This document shows, piece by piece, positions 8,538 to 15,432 of a stretch of DNA of 39,572 nucleotides (the stretch's first letter is position 1; the number at the start of each line of letters is the position of its first letter). A program made the position numbers and the translations under genes. Origin of the DNA: Nostoc mirabile CHAB5784 (GTDB lineage Bacteria > Cyanobacteriota > Cyanobacteriia > Cyanobacteriales > Nostocaceae); assembly GCF_020829645.1 (NCBI RefSeq), contig NZ_JAIVFS010000075.1, positions 1-39,572 of the forward strand, given 5' to 3'. Under the pieces are notes generated by a model. It ran no database searches, was not told where the DNA came from, and saw only the letters and a program-made list of their open reading frames with translations.

Positions 8538-10060
8538 CTAAGCAACCCAGCCTTTGTATCCCTTATTACTCGTTTTAACTGTATCTTTTTGGCTTTTTTG
8601 GTTGGTTTTGACTCCACGCCACGGGCCAGACCCAGATACCATAACAATGTCGTCTTTTGAATAATTTCCTGTGTTGGCGCGTTCTCCCCATGCTTGCTCG
8701 TAATTACGAGTGCTTGAAGGTGTATTGGAGGGCGCAGCTGATTTACCAATAAACTGGGTAGCTATTTGGGCCATCGCGATGTCTTTTTTCATGTGTTCAG
8801 CGACGGCAGCGCTTATAGGTTCGAGTTGGGACAGTGGATTTATTAGCGGTCTATCGGTCTGTTTGGACTTTTCTTGCTGAGTTTGTAATGTGCTTTGTTG
8901 TGATTTTTCAGCTACATTGGTGTATGCTTCGCTGAGAGCTTGAATAAATGCAGATTCTTTACCCTTACCTTCCCATTGTTGATCCTGGGCGTTAGTTATA
9001 TTAGTACAGTTCTCTAACCAATCGACTCCTCCGCGTTTGGCGATCGCCTCAGTTAACCGAGGATGTTGTTCGAGTTTAGCCTGAAGTACTTCTACCATTA
9101 GCTTGTATTCATCAGCTGATGGATGCAGCTGCTTTTGGTGGTTAAATGCGTGTTCAGCGGATGCGTATGCTACCCCTTCAGGTTTTTGGACATGGGTTTC
9201 TACTCCATAGTGACCGCCGGGGGCTTCTGGATTATTATTGACTGAAACTTGGTAATCATTTTGTAGCTTGCCTTGTTCTTTGGCGAGTGCAGTGGCAAGG
9301 CTAAGTGCTACTCCTAGCCCATCTTTGGAGTCAGGGCTGATATTTACTGGGGTAAGAGTTTGTTTTTGGATAGTTGGGAACGGAACAATTTTGCCTCGCA
9401 GCTGTTTTATTTTTTCCTCGCTTACCTTACCCAATATTTCGATAGCTTTAGTTTGATCGGCTTGGCGCGAGTTTGGTAGTAATATTGCTTGGTTATTAGC
9501 TTCTGATTGTCTACCTGTTAATACTTGTATTCCAACCGTGTTTTGATAAACTTGTGAAATTTCTGCAACTGCGGCGTTAGTATTTGATTGAATATTAGTT
9601 GTATTCTTTTTTGGTACAGCTTTTGTAGGAATAATTGGTACTGGCGAATCTTCTTGATTGAGTTCTCTGGGACGGTTAGGTAGTGTTTGTAGAGCTTGTT
9701 TGTATTCACTATTTGGAATTTGGTTTAATTGTAAAAGACTACCCTCGGTTGCAACTTTTTGATTTAACTCTGCACTAAGCTGTTCGTAGCGGTCAAATCT
9801 GTCAACTTCCCCAATATTAATCGGTTCTCCAAGTAGACTATTTAATTCTTCGTTTATTTATTCGAGAATTTCATTTTTATTAAAAATAAATGTAGCTGTG
9901 TTACTCTCAATAAAATAATGGTTTTCAGTAGATTTTGATTCTAGCCAAGGCACTTTGTATGTAAAAAAGCTGTTAAACCCTGTAAATAAAGTGTTTTACG
10001 CCACTGTATTTTTCCCATTTCGGTTAAATTAGGAACGATAGTAAAAATTAATAAAATATG
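8538..10060 (-). pseudogene. Broken plasmid gene with NADAR-like domain
   Basis: The longest open piece (8538 to about 9857) continues upstream of the TTG at 9434 without a stop. It halts at an in-frame TAA (9858-9860), in a context reading EILE-stop-INEELNSLLGE, which suggests a GAA-to-TAA change. Upstream the same frame reads YKVPWLESKSTENHYF. Near the A/T run at 9963-9968 the reading shifts to MGKIQWRKTLYLQGLTAF (ATG at 10018). The downstream 300 residues contain YASAEHAFNHQ, LEQHPRLTEAI, and WEGKGKESAFIQALSEAY. This spacing resembles the NADAR (YbiA-like) fold, whose members remove ADP-ribose from nucleotides or act in phage-defence contexts. The similarity is by eye only. The 5' end is lost at a junction with another fragment near 10060. 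The original protein was probably about 500 aa. Confidence 0.65.
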
Positions 10061-10061
10061 A

Positions 10062-10382
10062 GGAACTGCGGATTACATTCGTCCTGAAATAGATGCTTAC
10101 TTCCAGAAAGAGGGGATTAAGGTATCCTGGCACGGTAATATTTTTATACCTGATGAGATATCTTCTGGTATGGGCAATCGCATGGCGGATGTCTGGGCGT
10201 TCCACCAGCATATGATTATTCAGTTTGATCGGTTGACTGGTTATACCCGTTCTGAGGTTATACCGCTAACTAAATCTGTTGAAGGTACTACAAATAATGC
10301 AGGTGAAGAGGTCAAGCGTAAGTATAGCTTTACGCTTTGTGAGCGACCTAGTACTTTTATTGCTGTGAATGAGAATGTTTGA
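10062..10382 (+). pseudogene. 3' fragment of an unidentified gene
   Basis: An open frame of about 106 residues begins right after a TGA at 10059-10061, with no start codon until an internal ATG at 10170. The translation (TADYIRPEIDAYF, SWHGNIFIPDEISSGMG, then YSFTLCERPSTFIAVNENV) looks like genuine protein over its whole length, so the upstream part has probably been lost. It abuts the 5' remnant of the minus-strand plasmid gene at a breakpoint near 10060. I do not recognise the family. Confidence 0.5.
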
Positions 10383-10393
10383 TTGACTCAGAG

Positions 10394-10429
10394 AAAAACA
10401 AGTGTAGTTATAAGACTGTAACTACACTT
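10394..10429 (-). terminator. Rho-independent terminator of the 44-aa gene
   Basis: Perfect 11-bp inverted repeat (10400-10410 and 10419-10429, arm AAGTGTAGTTA, 8-nt loop) followed on the minus strand by GTTTTT. It lies 18 bp beyond the stop codon of the small minus-strand gene. Confidence 0.8.
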
Positions 10430-10446
10430 ATTGAATGCTTTTTACG

Positions 10447-10581
10447 TTATTTTTTAGGAAGTACACAAGTATTATTTTTCCACTTGCCTTCTAGCATTCG
10501 GAATGATTCAACTTTGAATTGCTCCATTGCCGAATCATCGATTGTAGTAACTTTGAGTTTAGTGGATTTATTAGCAGCCAT
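10447..10581 (-). CDS. 44-residue basic protein, unknown
   Basis: Too short for ordinary gene finders. ATG at 10579-10581, preceded by a good ribosome-binding sequence (CTAGGAGACAACT then ATG); TAA at 10447-10449. The product begins MAANKSTKLKVTTIDDSAME and ends GKWKNNTCVLPKK: 44 residues, lysine-rich, one cysteine, no signal peptide or membrane segment. It has its own strong terminator downstream and another hairpin terminator upstream, which isolates it as a complete transcription unit among decayed genes. Small proteins of this kind occur on cyanobacterial plasmids. I do not know the function. Confidence 0.65.
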   Translation of the reverse strand: MAANKSTKLKVTTIDDSAMEQFKVESFRMLEGKWKNNTCVLPKK

Positions 10582-10633
10582 AGTTGTCTCCTAGATGAGT
10601 TTTTCACTCTTAGCTGCGTCAGCATTAGTAAAA

Positions 10634-10659
10634 AAATCCCACTCTTACAAGCGAGATTT
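10634..10659 (-). terminator. Hairpin terminator behind the BNR-repeat pseudogene
   Basis: Arms 10634-10643 and 10650-10659 pair over 10 bp with two G-U pairs and a 6-nt loop. On the minus strand a run of seven T follows. It starts about 10 bp after the stop of the BNR-repeat remnant and could also reduce read-through into the 44-aa gene. Confidence 0.7.
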
Positions 10660-10668
10660 TCTGTATAA

Positions 10669-11150
10669 TTAGATGACTTTTAATTGTTTTGCTAATAGAC
10701 GTTTACGCGGAGCTTCCCGTGTATTAAGTATTAGTATCCAGTCATTGCCACTGTTGATGCTTTTGTACATTCCCGAACGAGTAGTTGCAAACAAATGCTC
10801 AGGGCTTCGTGGGTCAACTGCAAGGTCAAAAGGAGCATTACTTAATCCATTCACGTGGGGTTTAATCCAAGTCTTTCCACCATCTGTGGAAGTATGCAGC
10901 CTGCGATCGCCAAAGCATGAAAATCTACCCCAGGCATGGAAATCTGTTTCTAATCTTGCCCTTGATTCTGACTTATCTGGAATCCTAGATTACCTCCTGT
11001 GTGCGGATGTCCACTAGAAAAAAAGCGATCGCTGTTAATTGGATCGGCAGTGAAGCTCATATAATCAGCTCGTTCTTTTCCCATCCATAACCATTGCCCA
11101 GTTTCAGCCTTTTTCAGCGAGATTTCTAAACATTCCTAGTTTTTTCTAAC
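10669..11150 (-). pseudogene. BNR-repeat/F510_1955-type protein, decayed
   Basis: Three frame segments join into one protein. The 5' part (about 11150 down to 10970) reads ETGQWLWMGKERADYMSF, ADPINSDRFFSSGHPHTGG, NLGFQISQNQGQD and then an amber stop where the family has Trp. The same frame continues KQISMPGVDFHALAIA. After a frameshift it reads RRLHTSTDGGKTWIKPHVNG, PFDLAVDPRSPEHLFATT, SGMYKSINSGNDW. The 'SGHP...GGNLG', 'DFHALA' and STDGGKTW motifs fit BNR/sortilin-like beta-propeller proteins of the F510_1955 glycosylhydrolase-like family, which are often found near metal-resistance genes. Both ends are truncated. It is not expected to be functional. Confidence 0.7.
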
Positions 11151-11194
11151 ATTTCAAATTCAAATTTGTTTCTCGCCGAGGGATTTATTAAGCT

Positions 11195-11509
11195 CTATTT
11201 TGATGGACTGTCTTGGTTGTTCATCATTCCCGGCATATTGTTCATCATCCCTGGCATCTTGTTCATCATTGCTTGGCAACACTTACATCCCGTTTGGTTT
11301 GGCTGCTGTGGCGTTTGATTCGTTGGCGCTGTTTTTTGACTGGTCAGCACTTGAGTTAGTTTTGCTTCGTTTATAGCCCTAGCGGATTGATTCGGGGTTG
11401 CAGTTTGCTTGGGGGTGTTTGCAAAGGAAGCAGTAGTGGTTAATGTAAGCAATGCAAAACTTGCTACGGCTCCGCTCAATACTGTCTTAACGCCTGTACT
11501 AATGTTCAT
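11195..11509 (-). CDS. Secreted Met/Cys-rich peptide, probable metal binder
   Basis: A 104-residue precursor. The N-terminal signal peptide has a likely cleavage after ASFA (about residue 30). The mature part is Thr/Gln/Asn-rich and ends in GCKCC, then MMNKMPGMMNNMPGMMNN, a threefold Met-rich repeat of the kind that binds Cu(I) in periplasmic copper proteins. Upstream (11564-11594) is a MerR-type promoter with the TATAG operator variant shared with the neighbouring merR gene and the thioredoxin-like gene. The product is likely periplasmic and induced with them. I know of no named family; a metal-sequestering role is inferred from composition and promoter. The start is the only sensible ATG. 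Confidence 0.75.
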   Translation of the reverse strand: MNISTGVKTVLSGAVASFALLTLTTTASFANTPKQTATPNQSARAINEAKLTQVLTSQKTAPTNQTPQQPNQTGCKCCQAMMNKMPGMMNNMPGMMNNQDSPSK

Positions 11510-11563
11510 TTTTTTACTCTCTATTATTCTATTAAGCTAGTAGTTTCTGAAAAACTAAGACTA

Positions 11564-11594
11564 TGCTAAAGTCTCTATTCGGCTATAGAGTCAA
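11564..11594 (-). promoter_or_regulatory. MerR-type promoter of the Met-rich peptide gene
   Basis: Minus strand: -35 TTGACT (11589-11594), a 19-bp spacer containing CTATAG-CCGA-ATAGAG, and -10 TTAGCA (11564-11569). The overlong spacer with a dyad between -35 and -10 is the hallmark of MerR-activated promoters. Operator variant A (TATAG-type half-sites). Confidence 0.82.
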
Positions 11595-11606
11595 GTAATA
11601 AATTTA

Positions 11607-12095
11607 CTAGCTTCGTAAATTGTGAACGGGTATATTGGAGCAAGCAACTTCCTCAATCAGGCTACAAAGCTCTTTATTACAAGGATTATCCAAGGGTCGG
11701 TTTGCCCAACGCTGTTGATATGCCTCTAGCTCATCCTTCAGTTCCTTCATGCGATAAATCTGCTCCTCAAGATGAGCAATTTTCTGTTTGAGCAAGTCCC
11801 GAACTAGTGGACAAGCAGGATCGCCTTGGGAACGGATGCCTAGCACTTGTTGAATTTCAGACAGGGAAAACTTTAAAGATTGGGCTTTTTTGATGAATTG
11901 CAGCCTGTTGACTGCCTCGCAGTCGTAATAACGGTAGCCACTTTCACTTCTTTCAACTGGTTTTATCAAGCCCAAGCCTTCGTAATACCGGATTGTTCCC
12001 ACTGCCACATCAGTTTGCTTTGCTAGCTCACCAATTTTCAGGAGTTTTTTTAGGAATGATACTTCACAACAAACTTCTTTCATGACAGCAATCAT
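11607..12095 (-). CDS. MerR-family thiol-type metal regulator (MerR-1)
   Basis: Transcription activator of 162 residues; the ATG at 12083 is an alternative start. The winged HTH is IGELAKQTDVAVGTIRYYEG, followed by GYRYYD and the long dimerisation helix (about 95-125). Metal ligands are suggested by Cys in DPACPLVRDLL, at the position that is Cys in MerR/ZntR/CadR-type sensors and Ser in CueR, and by C-terminal NPCNKELC and EVAC. This favours a divalent or soft metal (Hg, Cd, Pb, Zn) over Cu(I), by inference. Its own promoter carries operator variant A (12124-12154), as do the Met-rich peptide gene downstream and the divergent thioredoxin-like gene. It therefore probably regulates this local cluster and itself. 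Confidence 0.92.
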   Translation of the reverse strand: MIAVMKEVCCEVSFLKKLLKIGELAKQTDVAVGTIRYYEGLGLIKPVERSESGYRYYDCEAVNRLQFIKKAQSLKFSLSEIQQVLGIRSQGDPACPLVRDLLKQKIAHLEEQIYRMKELKDELEAYQQRWANRPLDNPCNKELCSLIEEVACSNIPVHNLRS

Positions 12096-12123
12096 AGTTA
12101 TTTACTACTATGTGTTGCTTTAA

Positions 12124-12154
12124 CTTTAAAGTCTATAGTTGGCTGTAGAGTCAA
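12124..12154 (-). promoter_or_regulatory. MerR-type promoter of merR-1
   Basis: Minus strand: -35 TTGACT (12149-12154), 19-bp spacer with CTACAG-CCAA-CTATAG, -10 TTAAAG (12124-12129). Operator variant A; implies autoregulation of the downstream merR gene. Confidence 0.82.
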
Positions 12155-12371
12155 CCCTTAGAGACAAAACTTTTGTAAAGAGATATTATAAAAACTTGTA
12201 TTTGTATTGAGTGTTTACATCTATTAACCTGACTGCAACAAGTAAGGCAATCAGGGCGATCGCGTCTTGTTAATAAGAACCTTTCAATCTCAATAAAATC
12301 CAAATTATTTGCATTAAAAGTTGCTTATTGATAAAGTTTTAACCTTTGGAAAATGATGTTAGCCTCTGGGG

Positions 12372-12403
12372 TTGACTTTATAGCCAACTAGAGGCCTCAG
12401 AAT
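12372..12403 (+). promoter_or_regulatory. MerR-type promoter of thioredoxin-like gene
   Basis: -35 TTGACT (12372-12377), 19-bp spacer with TTATAG-CCAA-CTAGAG, -10 near CAGAAT (12398-12403). Operator variant A. Because the -10 overlaps the ATG at 12402, that codon cannot be the start, and the ATG at 12435 is used instead. Confidence 0.78.
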
Positions 12404-12434
12404 GAATGAGTCAGAAAAATTTTTGGTAGACATC

Positions 12435-12686
12435 ATGGTAAAACGTCAAATTGAGATTTTTACAGCTGACTGTTCTCTTTGTGATGAGACAGTGCAAATG
12501 GTGCAAGAACTGACTTGTCCTGATTGTGAAGTATCAGTTTATAACCTGCGACAAGAGCAAGAGAAAGCCCAGCAGTATGGAGTAAATGCAGTACCAGCGA
12601 TCGCAATCAATGGAAGACTTGTCTTAACTGGTAAACCAAATCTAGAGCAGTTGCGAGCAGTTGGTGTAGGTCAACCCTTAAATTAG
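12435..12686 (+). CDS. Thioredoxin/glutaredoxin-like CxxC protein
   Basis: Small thioredoxin-fold protein of 83 residues starting MVKRQIEIFTADCSLCDE. The active-site-like CSLC lies at about residues 13-16 and a second cysteine pair (CPDC) at about 29-32; cis-Pro motif AVPAIAING follows. The start at 12435 rather than 12402 is dictated by the MerR-type promoter whose -10 overlaps 12402. Two CxxC motifs and control by a thiol-type MerR regulator suggest a role in handling a soft metal or repairing metal-damaged thiols in the cytoplasm. This is inferred. Divergent from merR-1 and followed by a strong hairpin. Confidence 0.85.
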   Translation: MVKRQIEIFTADCSLCDETVQMVQELTCPDCEVSVYNLRQEQEKAQQYGVNAVPAIAINGRLVLTGKPNLEQLRAVGVGQPLN

Positions 12687-12703
12687 AAGCAGTAGAAGGA
12701 AGG

Positions 12704-12729
12704 ATTTACCACCCAAATGGGTGGTAAAT
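12704..12729. terminator. Strong hairpin after the thioredoxin-like gene
   Basis: Perfect 12-bp inverted repeat (arms ATTTACCACCCA and its complement, 2 nt between). No long T run follows, so it may be a terminator for the gene ending at 12686 or a relic of a mobile-element end. Confidence 0.55.
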
Positions 12730-12812
12730 TCACATAAGGGTACTGTCTACATATAAAGTTAGAAACACAGGAATTTTGCACTTCTCGTTTTACTGATAAA
12801 ACATCAGCTAAA

Positions 12813-13028
12813 TTAAACAGCATTGATCCAAAAATCAGCTGTGACGATTTTGCCATTGCGATTAAACTGACCCCAAAGCTTATACTTTCCTGGTTGCGGA
12901 AAGCTAGTTATAAAATGAACCTGTCCAGCAGGGGTATCTTTTAGTGCGTGGGCATGAATATAATCTTCTGCTTTTAATGGGTTTGACTGGCGTAAGATGA
13001 CTAGATGTCCTCTTTCTCCTAAGTATGG
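12813..13028 (-). pseudogene. 3' fragment of a small metal-resistance-type secreted protein gene
   Basis: Minus-strand frame of about 71 codons ending at TAA 12813-12815. It reads PYLGERGHLVILRQSNPLKA, EDYIHAHALKDTPAGQVHF, then FPQPGKYKLWGQFNRNGKIV and TADFWINAV. The 'LGxxGHLVIL...HAHAL...F..PG.YKLWGQF' pattern is that of a beta-sandwich C-terminal domain seen in secreted proteins near metal efflux genes. An in-frame TAG lies directly upstream, so the 5' part is missing. A second decayed copy lies at 28709-28893. Exact family name not known to me. Confidence 0.65.
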
Positions 13029-13391
13029 CTATTACGGTCAAGCTTTCGCTTTTTACTCAATCTTTTCCATTACCGCATCCGGTTAGCACCTACTTTGAGT
13101 CTTCGACCTCTCAAAGAGCTAATAATGGGTTATTTCGTTCCAAATGACAATTCTATGTATCTTTAGAGTGATGCTTTTCGCCGAGTTTATTGGGGGTGCA
13201 AATTGGTCGAGACATTAGTCGCCAATCCCTTATCCTTTACCTTTTGGTGTAGTGATTCAGCCTGATTGCACTACTTGTACGTAACGACGATTCAAACACA
13301 TCTTTAAGTCTAGGCTTTACTCATGGATACTTTGCTCGATGGACACCGATTTAGGCTGTCAGTGGAGCCACCTTTCATCCCCGCTTTACGG
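13029..13391 (-). other. Intron-like or junk insert between two gene fragments
   Basis: This 363-bp stretch has no protein-like frame. It separates the cut 5' end of an RND permease gene from the tail of an unrelated gene. On the minus strand it contains GACAGCCTAAATCGGTGTCC and a downstream GTAAAGCCTAGACTTAAAG, which resemble, from memory, domain I of cyanobacterial group II introns, plus a GCGAAAGC mini-hairpin. The intron 5' GTGYG end, domain V and a reverse-transcriptase gene are not seen. A truncated group II intron is possible but unproven. Confidence 0.3.
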
Positions 13392-13523
13392 GATTTGCAC
13401 AGGACTGATATCTGGGTACTGCTCTACTGGTAGTAGCGGAATGCTGATTATCCCTACCACAAGAATCACAAGAGCGCAGACGATCGCAAATACAGGTCGC
13501 TTAATAAAAAAATTAGCAAACAT
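13392..13523 (-). pseudogene. RND efflux permease (AcrB/HAE1) 5' fragment
   Basis: Only the first 44 codons remain, from ATG 13521-13523. They begin MFANFFIKRPVFAIVCALVI and end PVEQYPDISPVQI, the classical start of the first membrane helix and periplasmic entry of hydrophobe/amphiphile RND pumps such as AcrB, normally about 1040 residues. After codon 44 the homology ends and a TAA follows within two codons. The gene follows the adaptor gene by 35 bp, as in acrAB-type operons. The rest of the pump is absent from the window, so this transporter cannot work. Confidence 0.85.
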
Positions 13524-13558
13524 AAACTTATTTCTTTCTGGGTAAAAATTTGATTTAA

Positions 13559-14764
13559 CTACGGCTCTGGGATAATAGGAGTGCCATCTCTTAAATTGAG
13601 TAAACCGGAAACAATAATTTTTTCTCCTGCGGTTAACCCTTTCAGCACTTGATAGTGATTACCCTGGATACTACCTAGCTCTACAGGTTTGAGCCGTGCT
13701 ACTAATTGCGATTGTTTGGGTGAGGATTCAGCTACATAAACAAAGGTTTCTGCACCCAAGCGCACTACGGTTGTTGTGGGAATTAATACACCTGGGCGCT
13801 TATCCCAAATCACTTTGGCTTTAACGAATTGGTCGGCGCGCAACTGTCTGCGGGAATTATCAAACAGTGACTTTACTAAAACTGACTGAGTATCGTTGGC
13901 TGTGTTGGGAGCGATGAAAAATATGCGACTTGTCCCGAGATTTTTACCTCGTTCGTCAATTAACTGCAATGTCATCCCAGGACGCAATCGTGTTGCTTGC
14001 TGAACTGGTACGGAAATATTGACTTCTAGAGTTTGATTTTCGGTAATAGTTGCCAATTGAGTCGAAGTATCAACAAAATCACCGATTTTGATAGGGATGT
14101 CTCCTGCCTTGCCAGCAAAGGGAGCAGTAATTTTGTAGTATTTTAACTGGACTTGTTGTTGTTTAGTAGCTGCTTGAGCTTGCTGTACGGCTTTTTCGGC
14201 TTGAGAGATGGCAGCTTTTTGGGCTTGAATTTGAGCATCAATTGCACTCAAGCTGGCTTTAGCTGTAGCTAGTTTGTTAGCGTATTGATCCTGAGTTTGG
14301 CGAGACATAGCACCTTCCGCAGCTAGGTAAGAGTATCTTTGGTAGTCCAACTGATTTAACCTGACATCAGCTTGCTTAGATAAACGTTCAGCTTCTATGG
14401 ATTTGAGAGTTGCTTTGGCATTTTCTAGTTGCGATCGCGCCGCCATTGCAGCCGCATCCACACCGCTAACTGCTGCTTTTTGTTCTTCCGCATCTATTTG
14501 CAGAATTGGTGTACCTGTTTTTACCTCATCGCCCGATCTCACAAAAATCTGGCCGATCTGTCCTTGGATTCTGGGACGGAGAGTGACTGAACGACGCGAT
14601 TGGAGGTTAGCAATAAAATTGGAACTTTGTTCAATTGTGCTTGCTTGTAGTGAGGATAATTTTACTTTGATTCCTGGAGGTGCAACAGCTGTCGCTACTG
14701 GGGATTTTTGACTGGGAGTTAAAATAAAAAAATCAAAAAAATAAACCACGGATAAACACAGCAA
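13559..14764 (-). CDS. RND periplasmic adaptor (AcrA/MexA-type), altered 5' end
   Basis: Membrane-fusion protein of a tripartite drug efflux pump. It has a biotinyl-lipoyl half-motif (VTLRPRIQGQIGQIFVRSGD), a long alpha-hairpin (about 105-215, rich in Ala/Gln), ITAPFAGKAG, and beta-barrel and membrane-proximal domains (VELGSIQGNHYQVLKGLTAG). The frame begins only with a TTG at 14764 inside an inverted repeat. Its first 16 residues (MLCLSVVYFFDFFIL) come from AT-rich repeat-like DNA and lack a normal lipobox or signal sequence, so the true 5' end seems lost. The partner permease is cut after 44 codons. It is probably non-functional as a pump. No MerR operator or TTTCAT box lies upstream. Confidence 0.8.
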   Translation of the reverse strand: MLCLSVVYFFDFFILTPSQKSPVATAVAPPGIKVKLSSLQASTIEQSSNFIANLQSRRSVTLRPRIQGQIGQIFVRSGDEVKTGTPILQIDAEEQKAAVSGVDAAAMAARSQLENAKATLKSIEAERLSKQADVRLNQLDYQRYSYLAAEGAMSRQTQDQYANKLATAKASLSAIDAQIQAQKAAISQAEKAVQQAQAATKQQQVQLKYYKITAPFAGKAGDIPIKIGDFVDTSTQLATITENQTLEVNISVPVQQATRLRPGMTLQLIDERGKNLGTSRIFFIAPNTANDTQSVLVKSLFDNSRRQLRADQFVKAKVIWDKRPGVLIPTTTVVRLGAETFVYVAESSPKQSQLVARLKPVELGSIQGNHYQVLKGLTAGEKIIVSGLLNLRDGTPIIPEP

Positions 14765-14802
14765 AAAGTTTTGAGCAGAGGCAGGCTCCGCTCAAAACTT
14801 TT
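14764..14802. repeat. 13-bp perfect inverted repeat at the adaptor 5' end
   Basis: Arms AAAAGTTTTGAGC (14764-14776) and its exact complement (14790-14802) around a 13-nt loop. It sits exactly where the adaptor gene loses its normal start, so it may be a terminator for transcription on either strand or a remnant of a small mobile element. Confidence 0.6.
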
Positions 14803-14909
14803 CAAGACAAATGCACAAAGTATTTTATCTATGTGCATCTGAAATTTTATATAAACTAGGCTTAGATTTTTATCTTAAATTTGGATATTTTTTATAGTAT
14901 TACCTCTCA

Positions 14910-15323
14910 CTAATAACGTTCAATAATTGGACAAATATTTGAATGATTATTATCAATATTTAGTCCCCAACCAGAAACTAATCCTGATAATTCTTGTCTC
15001 AAAATAAGTAATTGCTGAATTTGTTCATCAATAGCTTTTACCTTATCTTCTAGTTTAATTTTAATATGCTCACAAGGTAACTCTCCTCTATCATGAACAT
15101 TTAAAAATTCCTTAATCTCTGACAAGCTTAATCCTAAGCTTTGAGCGCGTTTAATAAAGTGCAGTCGCTCCAAAACATCAGAGTTAAATAATCTAAATCC
15201 ACCCTCGGTTCTCCCTAATGACCTGAGTAGACCAAGTTCTTCATAGTAGCGAATAGTTTTAATTGGTACACCGCTAGACTTGGCAACATTACCAATGAGT
15301 TTTGGCTCTTCTTGGACTAACAT
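14910..15323 (-). CDS. MerR-family metal regulator (MerR-2)
   Basis: 137-residue activator with HTH (IGNVAKSSGVPIKTIRYYEE, then GGFRLFNSDVLERLHFIKRA), dimerisation helix (about 83-115) and C-terminal ICPIIERY, similar to the CueR/CadR/ZntR group. Two likely ligand cysteines are seen: one in LPCEHIK, at the position that is Ser in CueR but Cys in divalent-metal sensors, and one in ICPIIE. CueR's first C-terminal Cys is replaced (GLNIDNN). Metal specificity is therefore uncertain, although its operator type precedes a CopA-like ATPase. The gene has its own variant-B promoter (15363-15393). Confidence 0.92.
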   Translation of the reverse strand: MLVQEEPKLIGNVAKSSGVPIKTIRYYEELGLLRSLGRTEGGFRLFNSDVLERLHFIKRAQSLGLSLSEIKEFLNVHDRGELPCEHIKIKLEDKVKAIDEQIQQLLILRQELSGLVSGWGLNIDNNHSNICPIIERY

Positions 15324-15362
15324 ACTTAGCTGCTCTCATGCTAGATAAGTTTATTTACCTTA

Positions 15363-15393
15363 TCTTAAACTCTCCAGCTAACTGGAGAGTCAA
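15363..15393 (-). promoter_or_regulatory. MerR-type promoter of merR-2
   Basis: Minus strand: -35 TTGACT (15388-15393), 19-bp spacer CTCCAG-TTAG-CTGGAGAGT, -10 TTAAGA (15363-15368). The dyad extends over ACTCTCCAG/CTGGAGAGT. Operator variant B (CTCCAG/CTGGAG); implies autoregulation. Confidence 0.88.
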
Positions 15394-15432
15394 GTAAGAA
15401 CAGGATCATCTTGCTAATTATTTGCTACTGGC

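Noticed and set aside
12402..12434. Upstream ATG of the thioredoxin-like gene
   Set aside because: The -10 element of a well-formed MerR-type promoter overlaps this codon, so it cannot be in the mRNA as a start.
12704..12729. CRISPR repeat
   Set aside because: A single palindromic unit without spacer-repeat periodicity; no CRISPR array was seen anywhere in the window.
13339..13545. Plus-strand 68-codon frame
   Set aside because: Antisense to the AcrB 5' fragment, which is the recognisable coding sequence there.
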